Of a DNA stretch of 38,718 nt, positions 1 to 6,824 are shown piece after piece. The DNA lies in NCBI GenBank assembly GCA_017411225.1, contig JAFRDQ010000101.1, forward strand, positions 1 to 38,718, given 5' to 3'. A program made the translations under genes and the position numbers. How positions within the stretch are numbered: position 1 is the stretch's first letter; every line of letters begins with the position of its first letter. The stretch comes from Oscillospiraceae bacterium (GTDB taxonomy: Bacteria > Bacillota > Clostridia > Oscillospirales > Oscillospiraceae). The notes under the pieces were generated by a model, which saw only the letters and a list, made by a program, of their open reading frames with translations, made no database searches and was not told where the DNA came from.

Positions 1-122
1 GCCCCGCTTGGTCGGCGCGAGAGGCTCGCGTCACGCGAGCCTGAGGGAGATTTTTCGCCGCATATGTCGCCGAAAAATCGGATTTCAATTTTATTCGCGC
101 ATTCGCGCGAACTCTGCGAGGC
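1..122 (+). repeat. Structured repeat family A, copy 1 (left end cut by window)
   Basis: Shares an ordered series of hairpins and conserved words with copies at 5821-5969 and 35542-35688. Seen here are GGTCGGCGCGAG, a hairpin AGGCTCGCG-tca-CGCGAGCCT, the quasi-palindrome at 50-78 centred on GCATATG, a hairpin TTCGCGC-attc-GCGCGAA, and the conserved tail AACTCTGCGAGGC. The arms differ from the other copies but still pair. The tail's GAGG (118-121) lies six bases before the NUDIX start codon, so the repeat appears to provide that gene's ribosome binding site. The reading frame of the NUDIX gene is open through the repeat back to position 8. Confidence 0.8.
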
Positions 123-127
123 TTTTT

Positions 128-514
128 ATGGTTGAAGTAGTTGCTGCATTGATTTGGGATGGGCCGCGGTTTCTGATCTGCCAGCGGCCGGCGCATAAGG
201 CGCGGGGTCTTTTGTGGGAGTTTGTCGGCGGCAAGGTGGAGCCGGGGGAGACGAAGGCGGAGGCGCTCCGGCGCGAATGCCGGGAGGAGCTCGATATCGA
301 TCTCGCGGTCGGGCCGGAGTTCATGGCCGTCCGGCATGTCTATCCCGATCTCACCGTCCATCTCACGCTCTTCGAGGCGACGATTGTCTCCGGCACGCCG
401 AAGCTCCTGGAGCACAACGCGATCCAATGGATCACCCCGGCGGAGATCCCAAACTACGAGTTCTGCCCCGCCGACGAGGAGATCCTGGAGCGCATTCAAC
501 AAAAATCGCGATGA
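128..514 (+). CDS. NUDIX hydrolase, MutT-like (probable 8-oxo-dGTP diphosphatase)
   Basis: A 128-residue protein with a complete NUDIX box at about residues 35-57: G, then E41, then the R49-E50-x-x-E53-E54 metal-binding cluster. Family members split nucleoside diphosphates linked to another group; the short single-domain form and the N-terminal VVAALI strand are typical of MutT-type enzymes that clear oxidised dGTP, though substrate cannot be read from sequence. The frame is open back to position 8, but that part is repeat A. ATG 128 is chosen because it begins the conserved fold and has GAGG six bases upstream. The last codons overlap the bidirectional terminator. The downstream gene is convergent. 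Confidence 0.85.
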   Translation: MVEVVAALIWDGPRFLICQRPAHKARGLLWEFVGGKVEPGETKAEALRRECREELDIDLAVGPEFMAVRHVYPDLTVHLTLFEATIVSGTPKLLEHNAIQWITPAEIPNYEFCPADEEILERIQQKSR

Positions 515-543
515 TTCGGAAATCCCGAATCATCGCGATTTTT
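501..543. terminator. Bidirectional intrinsic terminator
   Basis: A perfect 19-bp inverted repeat (501-519 with 525-543, loop AAATC) begins with AAAAA and ends with TTTTT. It overlaps the end of the NUDIX gene and precedes the stop of the convergent transporter gene, so it can terminate both transcripts. Confidence 0.9.
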
Positions 544-555
544 GATTTGCAGTTG

Positions 556-1929
556 TTATCCCTTTTTCCTTCTGTGCGCCTTCAGAATCAGCAGCACGAG
601 CAGCGCGCCGTAGATCGCCGCGAGCGCGAGTGTGACAAAGCACATCAGGTCGCTCTTCGGCGCGAGGCCGACGAGGATGAGCACCGGCGCGCCGAGGATG
701 ATGCCGAAGCTGCTGCCGGTGATGAGGTTGTTCGCCGCCGGCGTGGAGAGATCGGGGTCGATCTCGCGCAGGAGCAGCACGCCGGAGCTGATCGTGCCGG
801 TCAGCATGCCGAACATGGAGATGAGCCCCTCGTAGTAATAATCCGGGTAGACCTTGCGGCAGACAAAGCGCAGATGCACCCACGTCACCACGCCGCCGAG
901 GATCGCAAGCAGCAGAAACGGCACCCACAGCCCGCGAATGTCCTCGAGCTCAATGGACGCGATGCCCGCCACGATCATGATATCAAAGAAGAAGCCGGAG
1001 ATGCGGTTGAGCAGGTAATTGTTCTGATACTGCCGCCGGATCAGCCCAGACTTTTTGCCCTTTTCGAGCAGGACGCGCACGCCGATGGCGAGCGCCGAGC
1101 CGATGATGAAGTTAAAGCCCCAGATGAGCGTGTTCACCGTGCCGGCGAGTCCCGGCGCCGCGGCGGCAAGACCGCCCGTGATGCCCTTGGAGACGAGATA
1201 GGTCACGAGATAGATCAGCGCCACCATCGCAATCTGCACCGAGAGCTTGTCAATGGAATCCGAGACCGGGATCTCGTTCTTATCCTGGAAGAAATCGACC
1301 GTGGGCTCGGCGTCCGCGCCGTCCCGCCGCGAGGCGATCTTGCCGCGCCGCGTGAGAACGTTCAGGATGATGACGCCGACGATGCAGGCCACAAGATAGC
1401 CCGCCGCCGCGATCGAGAGGCCGAAGCTGCGCCCGCCGGCAAAGCCGAGCGCCTCATAGCTCGAGCCGATGTTGTTCGCCTGTCCGGGGCCCTGTCCGTA
1501 GCCCATCGGCAGGAGCAGACCCGCCGCCTTGAACAGGCGCGGCATGAAGGTGTAGCCGAGGAAGATCGTGATGATCAGACCCGTCACGCCCTGCACCAGA
1601 TAGGTGCTCACGATCACGGCGCCGCTCTTGAGCCCCGTGAGATCGCCGCTTTCGGTTTTTTCCGGCGGCACGCGCAGACTCATCGCGATGAAGCCGAGCG
1701 CGATGCCGTGGTAGACGAGCATTTCCATCATCGTGTTGTCGATGTGGACGAGCCCGGTGTATTTCAGAATCAGCAGCAGGAAGCCCGCCAGCACCGCCAC
1801 GGGCATCAGGCTCCGGCGCACGAAGCCGAGCTTCTGCCGCAGCAGCTGCGCGAGCAGAATCACGCCCGCGATCAGGCCGAGCTGAATGATGATGTTCCAG
1901 AGCGCGAGATTTTCAGCGGAATAGTTCAT
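556..1929 (-). CDS. Sodium/glutamate symporter-like (GltS/ESS family) membrane protein
   Basis: A 457-residue polytopic membrane protein with about a dozen hydrophobic segments in two halves. A glycine-rich stretch at about residues 143-155 (GYGQGPGQANNIG) falls where GltS carriers have a glycine-rich re-entrant motif, and length and layout suit that family. The substrate is unknown: it may be glutamate or another anion moved with sodium. The ATG overlaps the stop of the acyltransferase gene upstream by 4 nt (ATGA), so the two are probably translated together. Family assignment is moderately sure; substrate is not. Confidence 0.65.
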   Translation of the reverse strand: MNYSAENLALWNIIIQLGLIAGVILLAQLLRQKLGFVRRSLMPVAVLAGFLLLILKYTGLVHIDNTMMEMLVYHGIALGFIAMSLRVPPEKTESGDLTGLKSGAVIVSTYLVQGVTGLIITIFLGYTFMPRLFKAAGLLLPMGYGQGPGQANNIGSSYEALGFAGGRSFGLSIAAAGYLVACIVGVIILNVLTRRGKIASRRDGADAEPTVDFFQDKNEIPVSDSIDKLSVQIAMVALIYLVTYLVSKGITGGLAAAAPGLAGTVNTLIWGFNFIIGSALAIGVRVLLEKGKKSGLIRRQYQNNYLLNRISGFFFDIMIVAGIASIELEDIRGLWVPFLLLAILGGVVTWVHLRFVCRKVYPDYYYEGLISMFGMLTGTISSGVLLLREIDPDLSTPAANNLITGSSFGIILGAPVLILVGLAPKSDLMCFVTLALAAIYGALLVLLILKAHRRKKG

Positions 1930-3077
1930 TTTTTGCCCTCCCTGCTGTGGCGCCAGAGCGCCAGATATTTGCGCAGATTCACGTCATGCTGCGCGCGGAT
2001 CTGCCAGTATTCGCCGCCCACGTTCAAAAGCAGCAGATGGCTGAGCACCATCGCCATGTTGTCAATGTCCTTCAGCGGGAACGTGCGCAGCCCGCAGACG
2101 ATCCGGTCGGGATACTGCGTCAGCTTCCCGCCGCCCATCGGGCGGTCGGTGTGATCGGGCAGCACCCGCGTGAGCACAAAATCGTCGTCGGAGAAAAGCT
2201 CCTCGCCGTTTGCGTGAATGAAATCGTCCTCGCACAGCGTCACGCGCTGCCAGTCCTCCCAGTCCGCGATCGTCTGAAACGGCGTCGGCGGGTCGAAGGC
2301 GCCGTATTCGGTGTAGCGCCAGCGCTTGCCGCAGGAGCAGGAGAGCGTGTCGCCCTTCGAGGAGAGCCCGCTCGTCCGCCGGCAGGCGGGGCAGAGGTAA
2401 ACTGCCCGCTCCAGACCCTCGGCGATGTTCTTGCCGCGGTAGCGCACCGGGTGCAGGCGCTGCCGCACCCACGCGTCCTCGGAGATGTCCCGCTCGATCG
2501 CGGCGGTGACCTCCTTCGCCGTCATGGTCTTGAGCTGCTCGGGGGAGTAGACGTTCACGACGCCGCCGCGCACCGCGCCGCGCCGGATGCCGTGACCCCA
2601 GCGGGGGAGACTCAGGTAAGCGCCCTCGAGCCGGTAGGTGATGAGCGACGCACCGGAATTTTTCGCGAGCTTTCCCGTCGCCGGGAAGATCGGCGCGGTG
2701 CGCCCGTCCCAGCTCTGCTCGCCCTCGGCGAAGAGCCCGACGGACTGCCCGTCCTTGAGCCGGCGCAGGCAGACCTTCACCGTCTCAAACCCGGAGGACG
2801 CCTTGCGCCGCGGGATCGGCGCGACGAGATATTCCAGCGCCTTCGACACCAGCCCCATGCGGAACAGATGCTCGCTCGCCACATAATAGAGCTGCTTGTG
2901 CTTCAGGCTCATCGCCACGAGCAGGGGATCCCACGCGCTCACGTGGTTCGAGACCAGCAGACACGGCCCGTCCACGCGCACCTCGTCGTGCGTGATGTTG
3001 AACTTGTGATTCACCAGCAGGTGGATCGGCCCATACAGCAGCCGCCAGACCAGCTCATGCCGCTTCTGCTCTGTCAT
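1926..3077 (-). CDS. 1-acylglycerol-3-phosphate acyltransferase-like (PlsC family) with C-terminal zinc ribbon
   Basis: A 383-residue protein. The N-terminal half is a PlsC acyltransferase domain: NH-x4-D catalytic motif at residues 44-50 (H45, D50) and FAEGEQSWDG near 116-125 at the place of the acceptor-binding motif. Such enzymes transfer an acyl chain to lysophosphatidic acid or related lipids at the membrane. Unlike the minimal enzyme of about 240 residues, it continues into a CPAC...CSC zinc ribbon (C229, C232, C247, C249) and a further domain of about 130 residues that I do not recognise. GGGAGGTGA lies just upstream of the ATG. It is first in a two-gene operon with the transporter. 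Confidence 0.8.
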   Translation of the reverse strand: MTEQKRHELVWRLLYGPIHLLVNHKFNITHDEVRVDGPCLLVSNHVSAWDPLLVAMSLKHKQLYYVASEHLFRMGLVSKALEYLVAPIPRRKASSGFETVKVCLRRLKDGQSVGLFAEGEQSWDGRTAPIFPATGKLAKNSGASLITYRLEGAYLSLPRWGHGIRRGAVRGGVVNVYSPEQLKTMTAKEVTAAIERDISEDAWVRQRLHPVRYRGKNIAEGLERAVYLCPACRRTSGLSSKGDTLSCSCGKRWRYTEYGAFDPPTPFQTIADWEDWQRVTLCEDDFIHANGEELFSDDDFVLTRVLPDHTDRPMGGGKLTQYPDRIVCGLRTFPLKDIDNMAMVLSHLLLLNVGGEYWQIRAQHDVNLRKYLALWRHSREGKK

Positions 3078-3098
3078 CCGGCGTCACCTCCCGAAAGA

Positions 3099-3140
3099 TT
3101 AAGATATCTTAACTATATCATGCGCACGCTTTGGACGCAA
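3099..3140 (-). promoter_or_regulatory. Promoter of the plsC-like operon with overlapping palindromic operator candidate
   Basis: On the minus strand TTGCGT (3135-3140) and TATAGT (3112-3117) are separated by 17 bp. A perfect 14-bp palindrome TTAAGATATCTTAA (3099-3112) abuts the -10 element and would cover the transcription start, a position typical of a repressor site. The palindrome resembles MarR-type operators, but no regulator is identified. Confidence 0.6.
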
Positions 3141-3183
3141 GGGAGGAGTTTTTGCCGATCTGCATTGCACGTAAAAAGACGCC

Positions 3184-3260
3184 GTAGGGCGGGTTGCGTC
3201 AGCGCCCGCCTGTGAGATTCTGCTGGTGGTAACAGGCGGGCGCTTCGCAACCCGCCCTAC
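3184..3260. repeat. Palindromic repeat family C, copy 1
   Basis: A 77-bp inverted repeat with arms of about 29 bp, starting GTAGGGCGGGTTGCG and ending CGCAACCCGCCCTAC. A second copy with the same arms and a different central loop lies at 15339-15416. It sits between the plsC-like promoter and the 3' end of recQ, which makes it a REP/MITE-like dispersed element. Confidence 0.85.
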
Positions 3261-3289
3261 GCATTCTCTTTGAGATGATTAGATTGTTG

Positions 3290-4801
3290 TTATCCGCACT
3301 CCCGGATGCACGCCAGAAACGCCTCGCCGTACCGCTTCGCCTTCGTCTCGCCGACGCCGGAGACGGCGAGAAATTCGCCCATCGTTGTCGGGCGAACCTC
3401 GCACATGCTGCGCAGCGTCGCGTCGGAAAAGACCATGAACGGCTTGAGATTCTGCTCTCTCGCGATCGAGAGCCTCAGCTGGCGCAGCGCCTCGAAGAGC
3501 GCGGGGTCTTCCACATCCTCGTTTCGCTTCGCGCGCAGTTCTTTTTTCGCGAGCTTAATCGTTCCCTCATCGTCCTCGCGGGGCAACCCAAGACAATTGG
3601 AGCAGTGCCCGCATCGATCATATCGCTTCTCGCCGAAGTAACGCAGCAGGTGGCTTCTGAGACAGCCGTGATCCAATGCGTAATTGCGCATCTGGTTCAG
3701 GCGCTGTTCGTCCATCTGCCGCACCTGCTCCTGCTCGTCCTCGGTCAGATTCGGGTTCGGCTCGGAGTGCTCGATCAGATAGCGCTGCGTCATCACATCG
3801 CCGGGGGAGTAGAGCAGCACGCAGTCGGCTGCCTCGCCGTCGCGCCCTGCGCGGCCGGCCTCCTGATAATAGGCCTCCACGCTCGCGGGCATGTTGTAGT
3901 GGATCACGAACGAGACGTTCGATTTGTCGATCCCCATGCCGAAGGCGTTCGTCGCCGCCATGATCTGCACGCGGTCGTGCAGAAAGTCCTCCTGCGCCTG
4001 CGTCCGCGCTTCCTTCTCCATCCCGGCGTGGTACATGCCGGCGGCATAGCCCTCGGAGCGCAGCAGCTCGCACACGGCCTCAACCTTCTTTCGCGTCGCG
4101 CAGTAGACGATACCGGACTGATTCGGGTGCTTTTCGATCTCCTGCAGCAGCGCGCGGTTCTTGCTCTTCGGCTTGCGCACGGCGAAAAAGAGGTTCGGGC
4201 GGTCAAAGCCCGTCGCCGCCATTACGGGATCGCGCAGATCCAGCGCCGCGATGATGTCGCCCTTCACCTGCGCCGTGGCGGTGGCGGTGTAAGCCCCCAG
4301 CACCGGTCTCGTCGGCAGCGCCGCGAGAAACGCCGGAATGCGCAGATAGTCCGGGCGGAAATCCTGCCCCCACTGGGAGATGCAGTGCGCCTCGTCCACG
4401 GCCACGAACGTGATCGGGAGCTTTGCGCACAATTCCTGAAACCCCGGCAGCGCCAGACGCTCCGGGGCGACGTATACGAGCTTGTAGCGCCCGGCCTCCA
4501 GGCGGCGCAGCGCCTCGCGAAACTGGGCGGGGGAGAGCGAGCTGTTGAGATAGGCCGCCGGCACGCCCGCCTGCACCAGCGCCGTCACCTGATCCTGCAT
4601 CAGGGAGATGAGCGGCGAGATGACGAGCGTGATGCCGGTGAGCATCAGCGCGGGGATCTGGTAGCACAGGCTCTTGCCCGCGCCCGTCGGCATCACGCCG
4701 AGGGCGTCCCGCCCTGCGAGCACGGCGTCGATCAGCGCCTCCTGCCCGGGTCGAAACGCGTCATAGCCGAAATAGCGGGATAATACTTTCTGTTTCTCCA
4801 T
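3290..4801 (-). CDS. recQ: ATP-dependent DNA helicase RecQ (short form)
   Basis: A 503-residue superfamily 2 helicase that unwinds DNA 3'-5' in recombination and repair. Walker A PTGAGKS is at 38-44, DEAHC at 136-140, the arginine-finger motif GRAGRDG at 316-322, the four zinc-binding cysteines at 380, 397, 400 and 403, and an HRDC domain fills about 433-503. RecQ of E. coli is about 610 residues. Only about 30 residues separate the zinc module from HRDC here, so the winged-helix domain seems to be missing. The start ATG lies 9 bp after the lexA stop, with GAGGAT overlapping that stop, so recQ is probably in the SOS-controlled lexA operon. Confidence 0.9.
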   Translation of the reverse strand: MEKQKVLSRYFGYDAFRPGQEALIDAVLAGRDALGVMPTGAGKSLCYQIPALMLTGITLVISPLISLMQDQVTALVQAGVPAAYLNSSLSPAQFREALRRLEAGRYKLVYVAPERLALPGFQELCAKLPITFVAVDEAHCISQWGQDFRPDYLRIPAFLAALPTRPVLGAYTATATAQVKGDIIAALDLRDPVMAATGFDRPNLFFAVRKPKSKNRALLQEIEKHPNQSGIVYCATRKKVEAVCELLRSEGYAAGMYHAGMEKEARTQAQEDFLHDRVQIMAATNAFGMGIDKSNVSFVIHYNMPASVEAYYQEAGRAGRDGEAADCVLLYSPGDVMTQRYLIEHSEPNPNLTEDEQEQVRQMDEQRLNQMRNYALDHGCLRSHLLRYFGEKRYDRCGHCSNCLGLPREDDEGTIKLAKKELRAKRNEDVEDPALFEALRQLRLSIAREQNLKPFMVFSDATLRSMCEVRPTTMGEFLAVSGVGETKAKRYGEAFLACIRECG

Positions 4802-4810
4802 CGCTGATCC

Positions 4811-5419
4811 TCAGTGCTTCAAGTCGCGCAGCATCAGCTCCGCCACGCCCTGCACGCGCAGCTCCGAGGGGTAAATGTCCTCGAAGGCGGGGTTCTCCGG
4901 GTGGAGATAATAGCGCTCGCCGTCGTGCTTCAGGCGCTTGAGTGTCGTCTGTCCCTCGTCGTCCACGGCGACAATGATCTGCCCCACCGAGGCCGTCGGC
5001 GTCTTGCGGATGACGACGAGATCGCCGTCATAGATCCCCGCGCGGATCATGGATTCGCCGTAGACGCGCAGGGCGAAATATTCGCTGCTGCCGAGCATGC
5101 TCAGCGGCACCTCCACGAAGCCCTCGCGCACCTCCTCCGCCGCCGTGAGTGTGCCCGCGGCGACGTGACCGATGATCGGCAGCGTGACGAGCTGCGCCGC
5201 CGTCCGGGAGCGGATGTGCTCCGTCACGATGCCGCCGCGCCCGTCGTACTGCAGTCTGCCCTGCGCGTCCATCTCGCGCAGATAGCTCGAGGCCGTCTGC
5301 CGGGAAAGGCCGGTGCCGGTCTCGATCTCGCGCATCGACGGCGTGCGCAGATGCTGATCGAAAAAATCGTCCACAAAGCGGATGATCCGCTCCATGGTCT
5401 CCGGATTTTTGGTTCTCAT
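4811..5419 (-). CDS. lexA: LexA repressor (S24 family)
   Basis: A 202-residue SOS repressor. An N-terminal winged HTH (about residues 1-65) is joined to a C-terminal self-cleaving domain: cleavage site A88-G89, catalytic serine in ESM (S123) and lysine in TLKRL (K161). RecA-stimulated self-cleavage would lift repression. A GTG ten codons upstream (5449) is in frame, but ATG 5419 is chosen because AAAGGAGGG lies 6-7 nt before it and the upstream GTG would fall about at the transcription start. The HTH region differs from that of Bacillus LexA, matching the unusual palindromes in its promoter. recQ follows after 9 bp. Confidence 0.92.
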   Translation of the reverse strand: MRTKNPETMERIIRFVDDFFDQHLRTPSMREIETGTGLSRQTASSYLREMDAQGRLQYDGRGGIVTEHIRSRTAAQLVTLPIIGHVAAGTLTAAEEVREGFVEVPLSMLGSSEYFALRVYGESMIRAGIYDGDLVVIRKTPTASVGQIIVAVDDEGQTTLKRLKHDGERYYLHPENPAFEDIYPSELRVQGVAELMLRDLKH

Positions 5420-5442
5420 AAGCGCCCTCCTTTGGTCTAACG

Positions 5443-5489
5443 ATGACACTTGTCATCATAATGATAGCGGAAACGCTGACGAATGTCAA
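5443..5489 (-). promoter_or_regulatory. lexA promoter with two TGAC-N4-GTCA palindromes (candidate LexA boxes)
   Basis: Minus-strand TTGACA (5484-5489) and TATCAT (5461-5466) are 17 bp apart. A palindrome TGAC-N4-GTCA, extended to ATGACA-ct-TGTCAT, covers the expected start site (5443-5456). A second TGAC-N4-GTCA (5477-5488) overlaps the -35. The geometry equals the Gram-positive SOS box GAAC-N4-GTTC, but the half-site is changed. Autorepression is the likely role. Confidence 0.7.
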
Positions 5490-5503
5490 TAGAAAACACG
5501 CTC

Positions 5504-5532
5504 TTTTCAGCGGTCGGAAGTTGTGATATAAT
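5504..5532 (+). promoter_or_regulatory. Promoter of the small zinc-ribbon gene
   Basis: TATAAT at 5527-5532 with TTTTCA at 5504-5509, spacer 17 bp. It is divergent from the lexA promoter; the distal TGAC-N4-GTCA palindrome lies 15 bp upstream of this -35, so shared regulation is possible. Confidence 0.65.
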
Positions 5533-5574
5533 CAATCCGTACAGACGAATTCACAGGAAAGGAGGACCACTCTG

Positions 5575-5766
5575 ATGATGACTGTTGACGAAATCCGCGC
5601 TCTGGGTCTGAGCGAGGAGGCCATCGCCGAGCTCACCGGCGGCGCCGAGAAGATCGAGCTCGTGCGCGACGGTATGCCCTGCCCCCTCTGCGGCCTGACC
5701 GAGACGATCTGGTTCGCCCCCGCCACGGGCAAGCACGTCTGCATGGACTGCCACTATGTATTTTAA
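5575..5766 (+). CDS. Small zinc-ribbon protein of unknown function
   Basis: A 63-residue protein. The N-terminal half looks helical (MTVDEIRALGLSEEAIAEL) and the C-terminal half carries CPLC (residues 36-39) and CMDC (56-59), a four-cysteine knuckle expected to bind one zinc. The strong AAAGGAGG at 5558-5565, its own promoter and the following terminator argue that it is a real, independently transcribed gene. I know no function for it. It is divergent from lexA and may share its control region. Ribbons of this kind can bind nucleic acid or protein; neither can be settled from sequence. Confidence 0.75.
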   Translation: MMTVDEIRALGLSEEAIAELTGGAEKIELVRDGMPCPLCGLTETIWFAPATGKHVCMDCHYVF

Positions 5767-5781
5767 GGCGCATCCGCGCCC

Positions 5782-5820
5782 AAAATGAGAGCCCGCCACA
5801 ACGTGGCGGGCTCTCATTTT
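5782..5820 (+). terminator. Intrinsic terminator of the zinc-ribbon gene
   Basis: A perfect 17-18 bp stem (5782-5799 with 5803-5820), starting AAAATGAGAGCCCGCC and ending in TTTT. Repeat A copy 2 starts directly after its 3' arm. Confidence 0.85.
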
Positions 5821-5969
5821 GATACTCGCGCTCCATCGCCCTCGCTTCGCTCGGTTGGTCGGCGCGAGAGGCGTGCGTCGCGCACGCCCGAAGGAGTTTT
5901 TCCGCCGCACATGTCGCCGGAAAAACGGATCCGATTTGATTCGCGGCAAAGCCGCGAACTCTGCGAGGC
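5821..5969 (+). repeat. Structured repeat family A, copy 2
   Basis: Complete copy of about 149 bp. In order: outer pair CTCGCGC/GCGCGAG; hairpin GGCGTGCG-tcg-CGCACGCC; quasi-palindrome TTTTTCCGCCG...GCCGGAAAAA (5897-5925) around CACATG; hairpin TTCGCGGC-aaa-GCCGCGAA; tail AACTCTGCGAGGC. Compared with copies 1 and 3, several stem bases differ on both arms so that pairing is kept. It follows a terminator and is followed by another hairpin. Confidence 0.85.
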
Positions 5970-5990
5970 GCGTCGCGCAAGTTCCATATC

Positions 5991-6112
5991 TCTTACTTTC
6001 CCGCTCGCGGGAAAGTAAGACCGGAGAAGTGGATGTGAAGCCGTCGAGCTTGCCTCGGCTGCGGAACGGAGCGCGTCCGGTCTGACGATGCGGCGTGGAG
6101 CAAGCCCGAGGC
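5991..6112. repeat. Further inverted repeats in the gene-free stretch 5767-6219
   Basis: A perfect 13-bp hairpin TCTTACTTTCCCG/CGGGAAAGTAAGA (5991-6020) is followed by nested partners GACCGGA (6019-6025) with TCCGGTC (6076-6082) and GCCTCGG (6052-6058) with CCGAGGC (6106-6112). No open frame with a ribosome binding site is present. It may be part of the same composite repeat or a degenerate terminator; no function is assigned. Confidence 0.5.
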
Positions 6113-6128
6113 AAAAACGAGAGAACTA

Positions 6129-6157
6129 TTGTCAATCGATCAAAAGGATGATAATAT
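6129..6157 (+). promoter_or_regulatory. Promoter of the AT-rich membrane-protein gene
   Basis: TTGTCA (6129-6134) and TAATAT (6152-6157) with a 17-bp spacer, about 60 bp before the start codon. Confidence 0.6.
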
Positions 6158-6219
6158 AGAACTATAATTGGCAAATACAAACTGAGACAAATGAAGTGCC
6201 AATCAGGAGGGAACCAACG

Positions 6220-6783
6220 ATGAGCAATACAACACATGATAATAACACAGTAAGCTATTGCGCGTATGATTCTTATAAAAAGAGCTTTATCCAGGCCATC
6301 GTTTTTATTTTGATCGCATTTCCGCTGATGTGCATTCTTGCAAAACAAGGGCCGTTCAGTAAACGCCTGCTTCCGTTCACGATCCTCGTCATCTTCTTTT
6401 TGGTCTTCTTTATCGCTATGTTTTCCCGTGCCAAAAAGATGTTTGAAACCATCTATATCTCAGACAAACAGATAAAAATCTGCCTGCCAGGAAAAGAAAC
6501 GATTGAAATACCGTGGTCAGAGGCAATCAGCGTAGGCGCTTTTTCTGGGGTCGGAAGCATGGCAAGGACGCTTCAAGCACCGGGAAAGAATTGGTTTGAG
6601 TTGGTTCTTTCAAGCGAGAAGCCTTCATCGGTGTTTCAGGTGGAGTCGATTTTACGATTCTCTCCTGAAAAGTATCGTGAGACCGGAAGCTGGCGCGTCT
6701 CGCTTGGCAGAGGTAATCGGAAATGGTGTGAAAAGCAAATTGAGATCATCGAAAACATGAAGCAAAAAGCCTTGTCAAACTAA
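6220..6783 (+). CDS. Two-helix membrane protein with a possible bacterial PH-like domain, unknown function
   Basis: A 187-residue protein with hydrophobic helices at about 23-42 and 50-69, followed by a soluble part of about 115 residues. That part (ISDKQIKICLPGKETIEIPW onward) has the strand-rich look of PH-like domains found behind membrane hairpins; this is a fold guess. A GTG at 6196 is in frame but contains the AGGAGGG that serves ATG 6220, so 6220 is the start. Codon and base use are clearly more AT-rich than all neighbours, and it lies between two repeats with its own promoter and terminator, which suggests recent acquisition. Confidence 0.7.
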   Translation: MSNTTHDNNTVSYCAYDSYKKSFIQAIVFILIAFPLMCILAKQGPFSKRLLPFTILVIFFLVFFIAMFSRAKKMFETIYISDKQIKICLPGKETIEIPWSEAISVGAFSGVGSMARTLQAPGKNWFELVLSSEKPSSVFQVESILRFSPEKYRETGSWRVSLGRGNRKWCEKQIEIIENMKQKALSN

Positions 6784-6824
6784 CAGGACAGATTGATTCG
6801 CTGTGACAATATGAAATAATACCA

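Noticed and set aside
8-127. N-terminal extension of the NUDIX protein
   Set aside because: It is encoded by repeat A, lacks a ribosome binding site, and the family fold starts at ATG 128.
214-2154. 646-codon plus-strand open frame across NUDIX, the terminator and the transporter
   Set aside because: It runs through a bidirectional terminator and antisense to a good membrane-protein gene; composition is Arg/Asp/His-rich as expected for a shadow.
5420-5449. Earlier GTG start for LexA
   Set aside because: It would lie at about the transcription start, and the strong AAAGGAGGG serves ATG 5419.
5551-6348. 265-codon minus-strand frame across the zinc-ribbon gene and repeat A
   Set aside because: It covers a terminator and a repeat, has no ribosome binding site, and its sequence has no recognisable domain.
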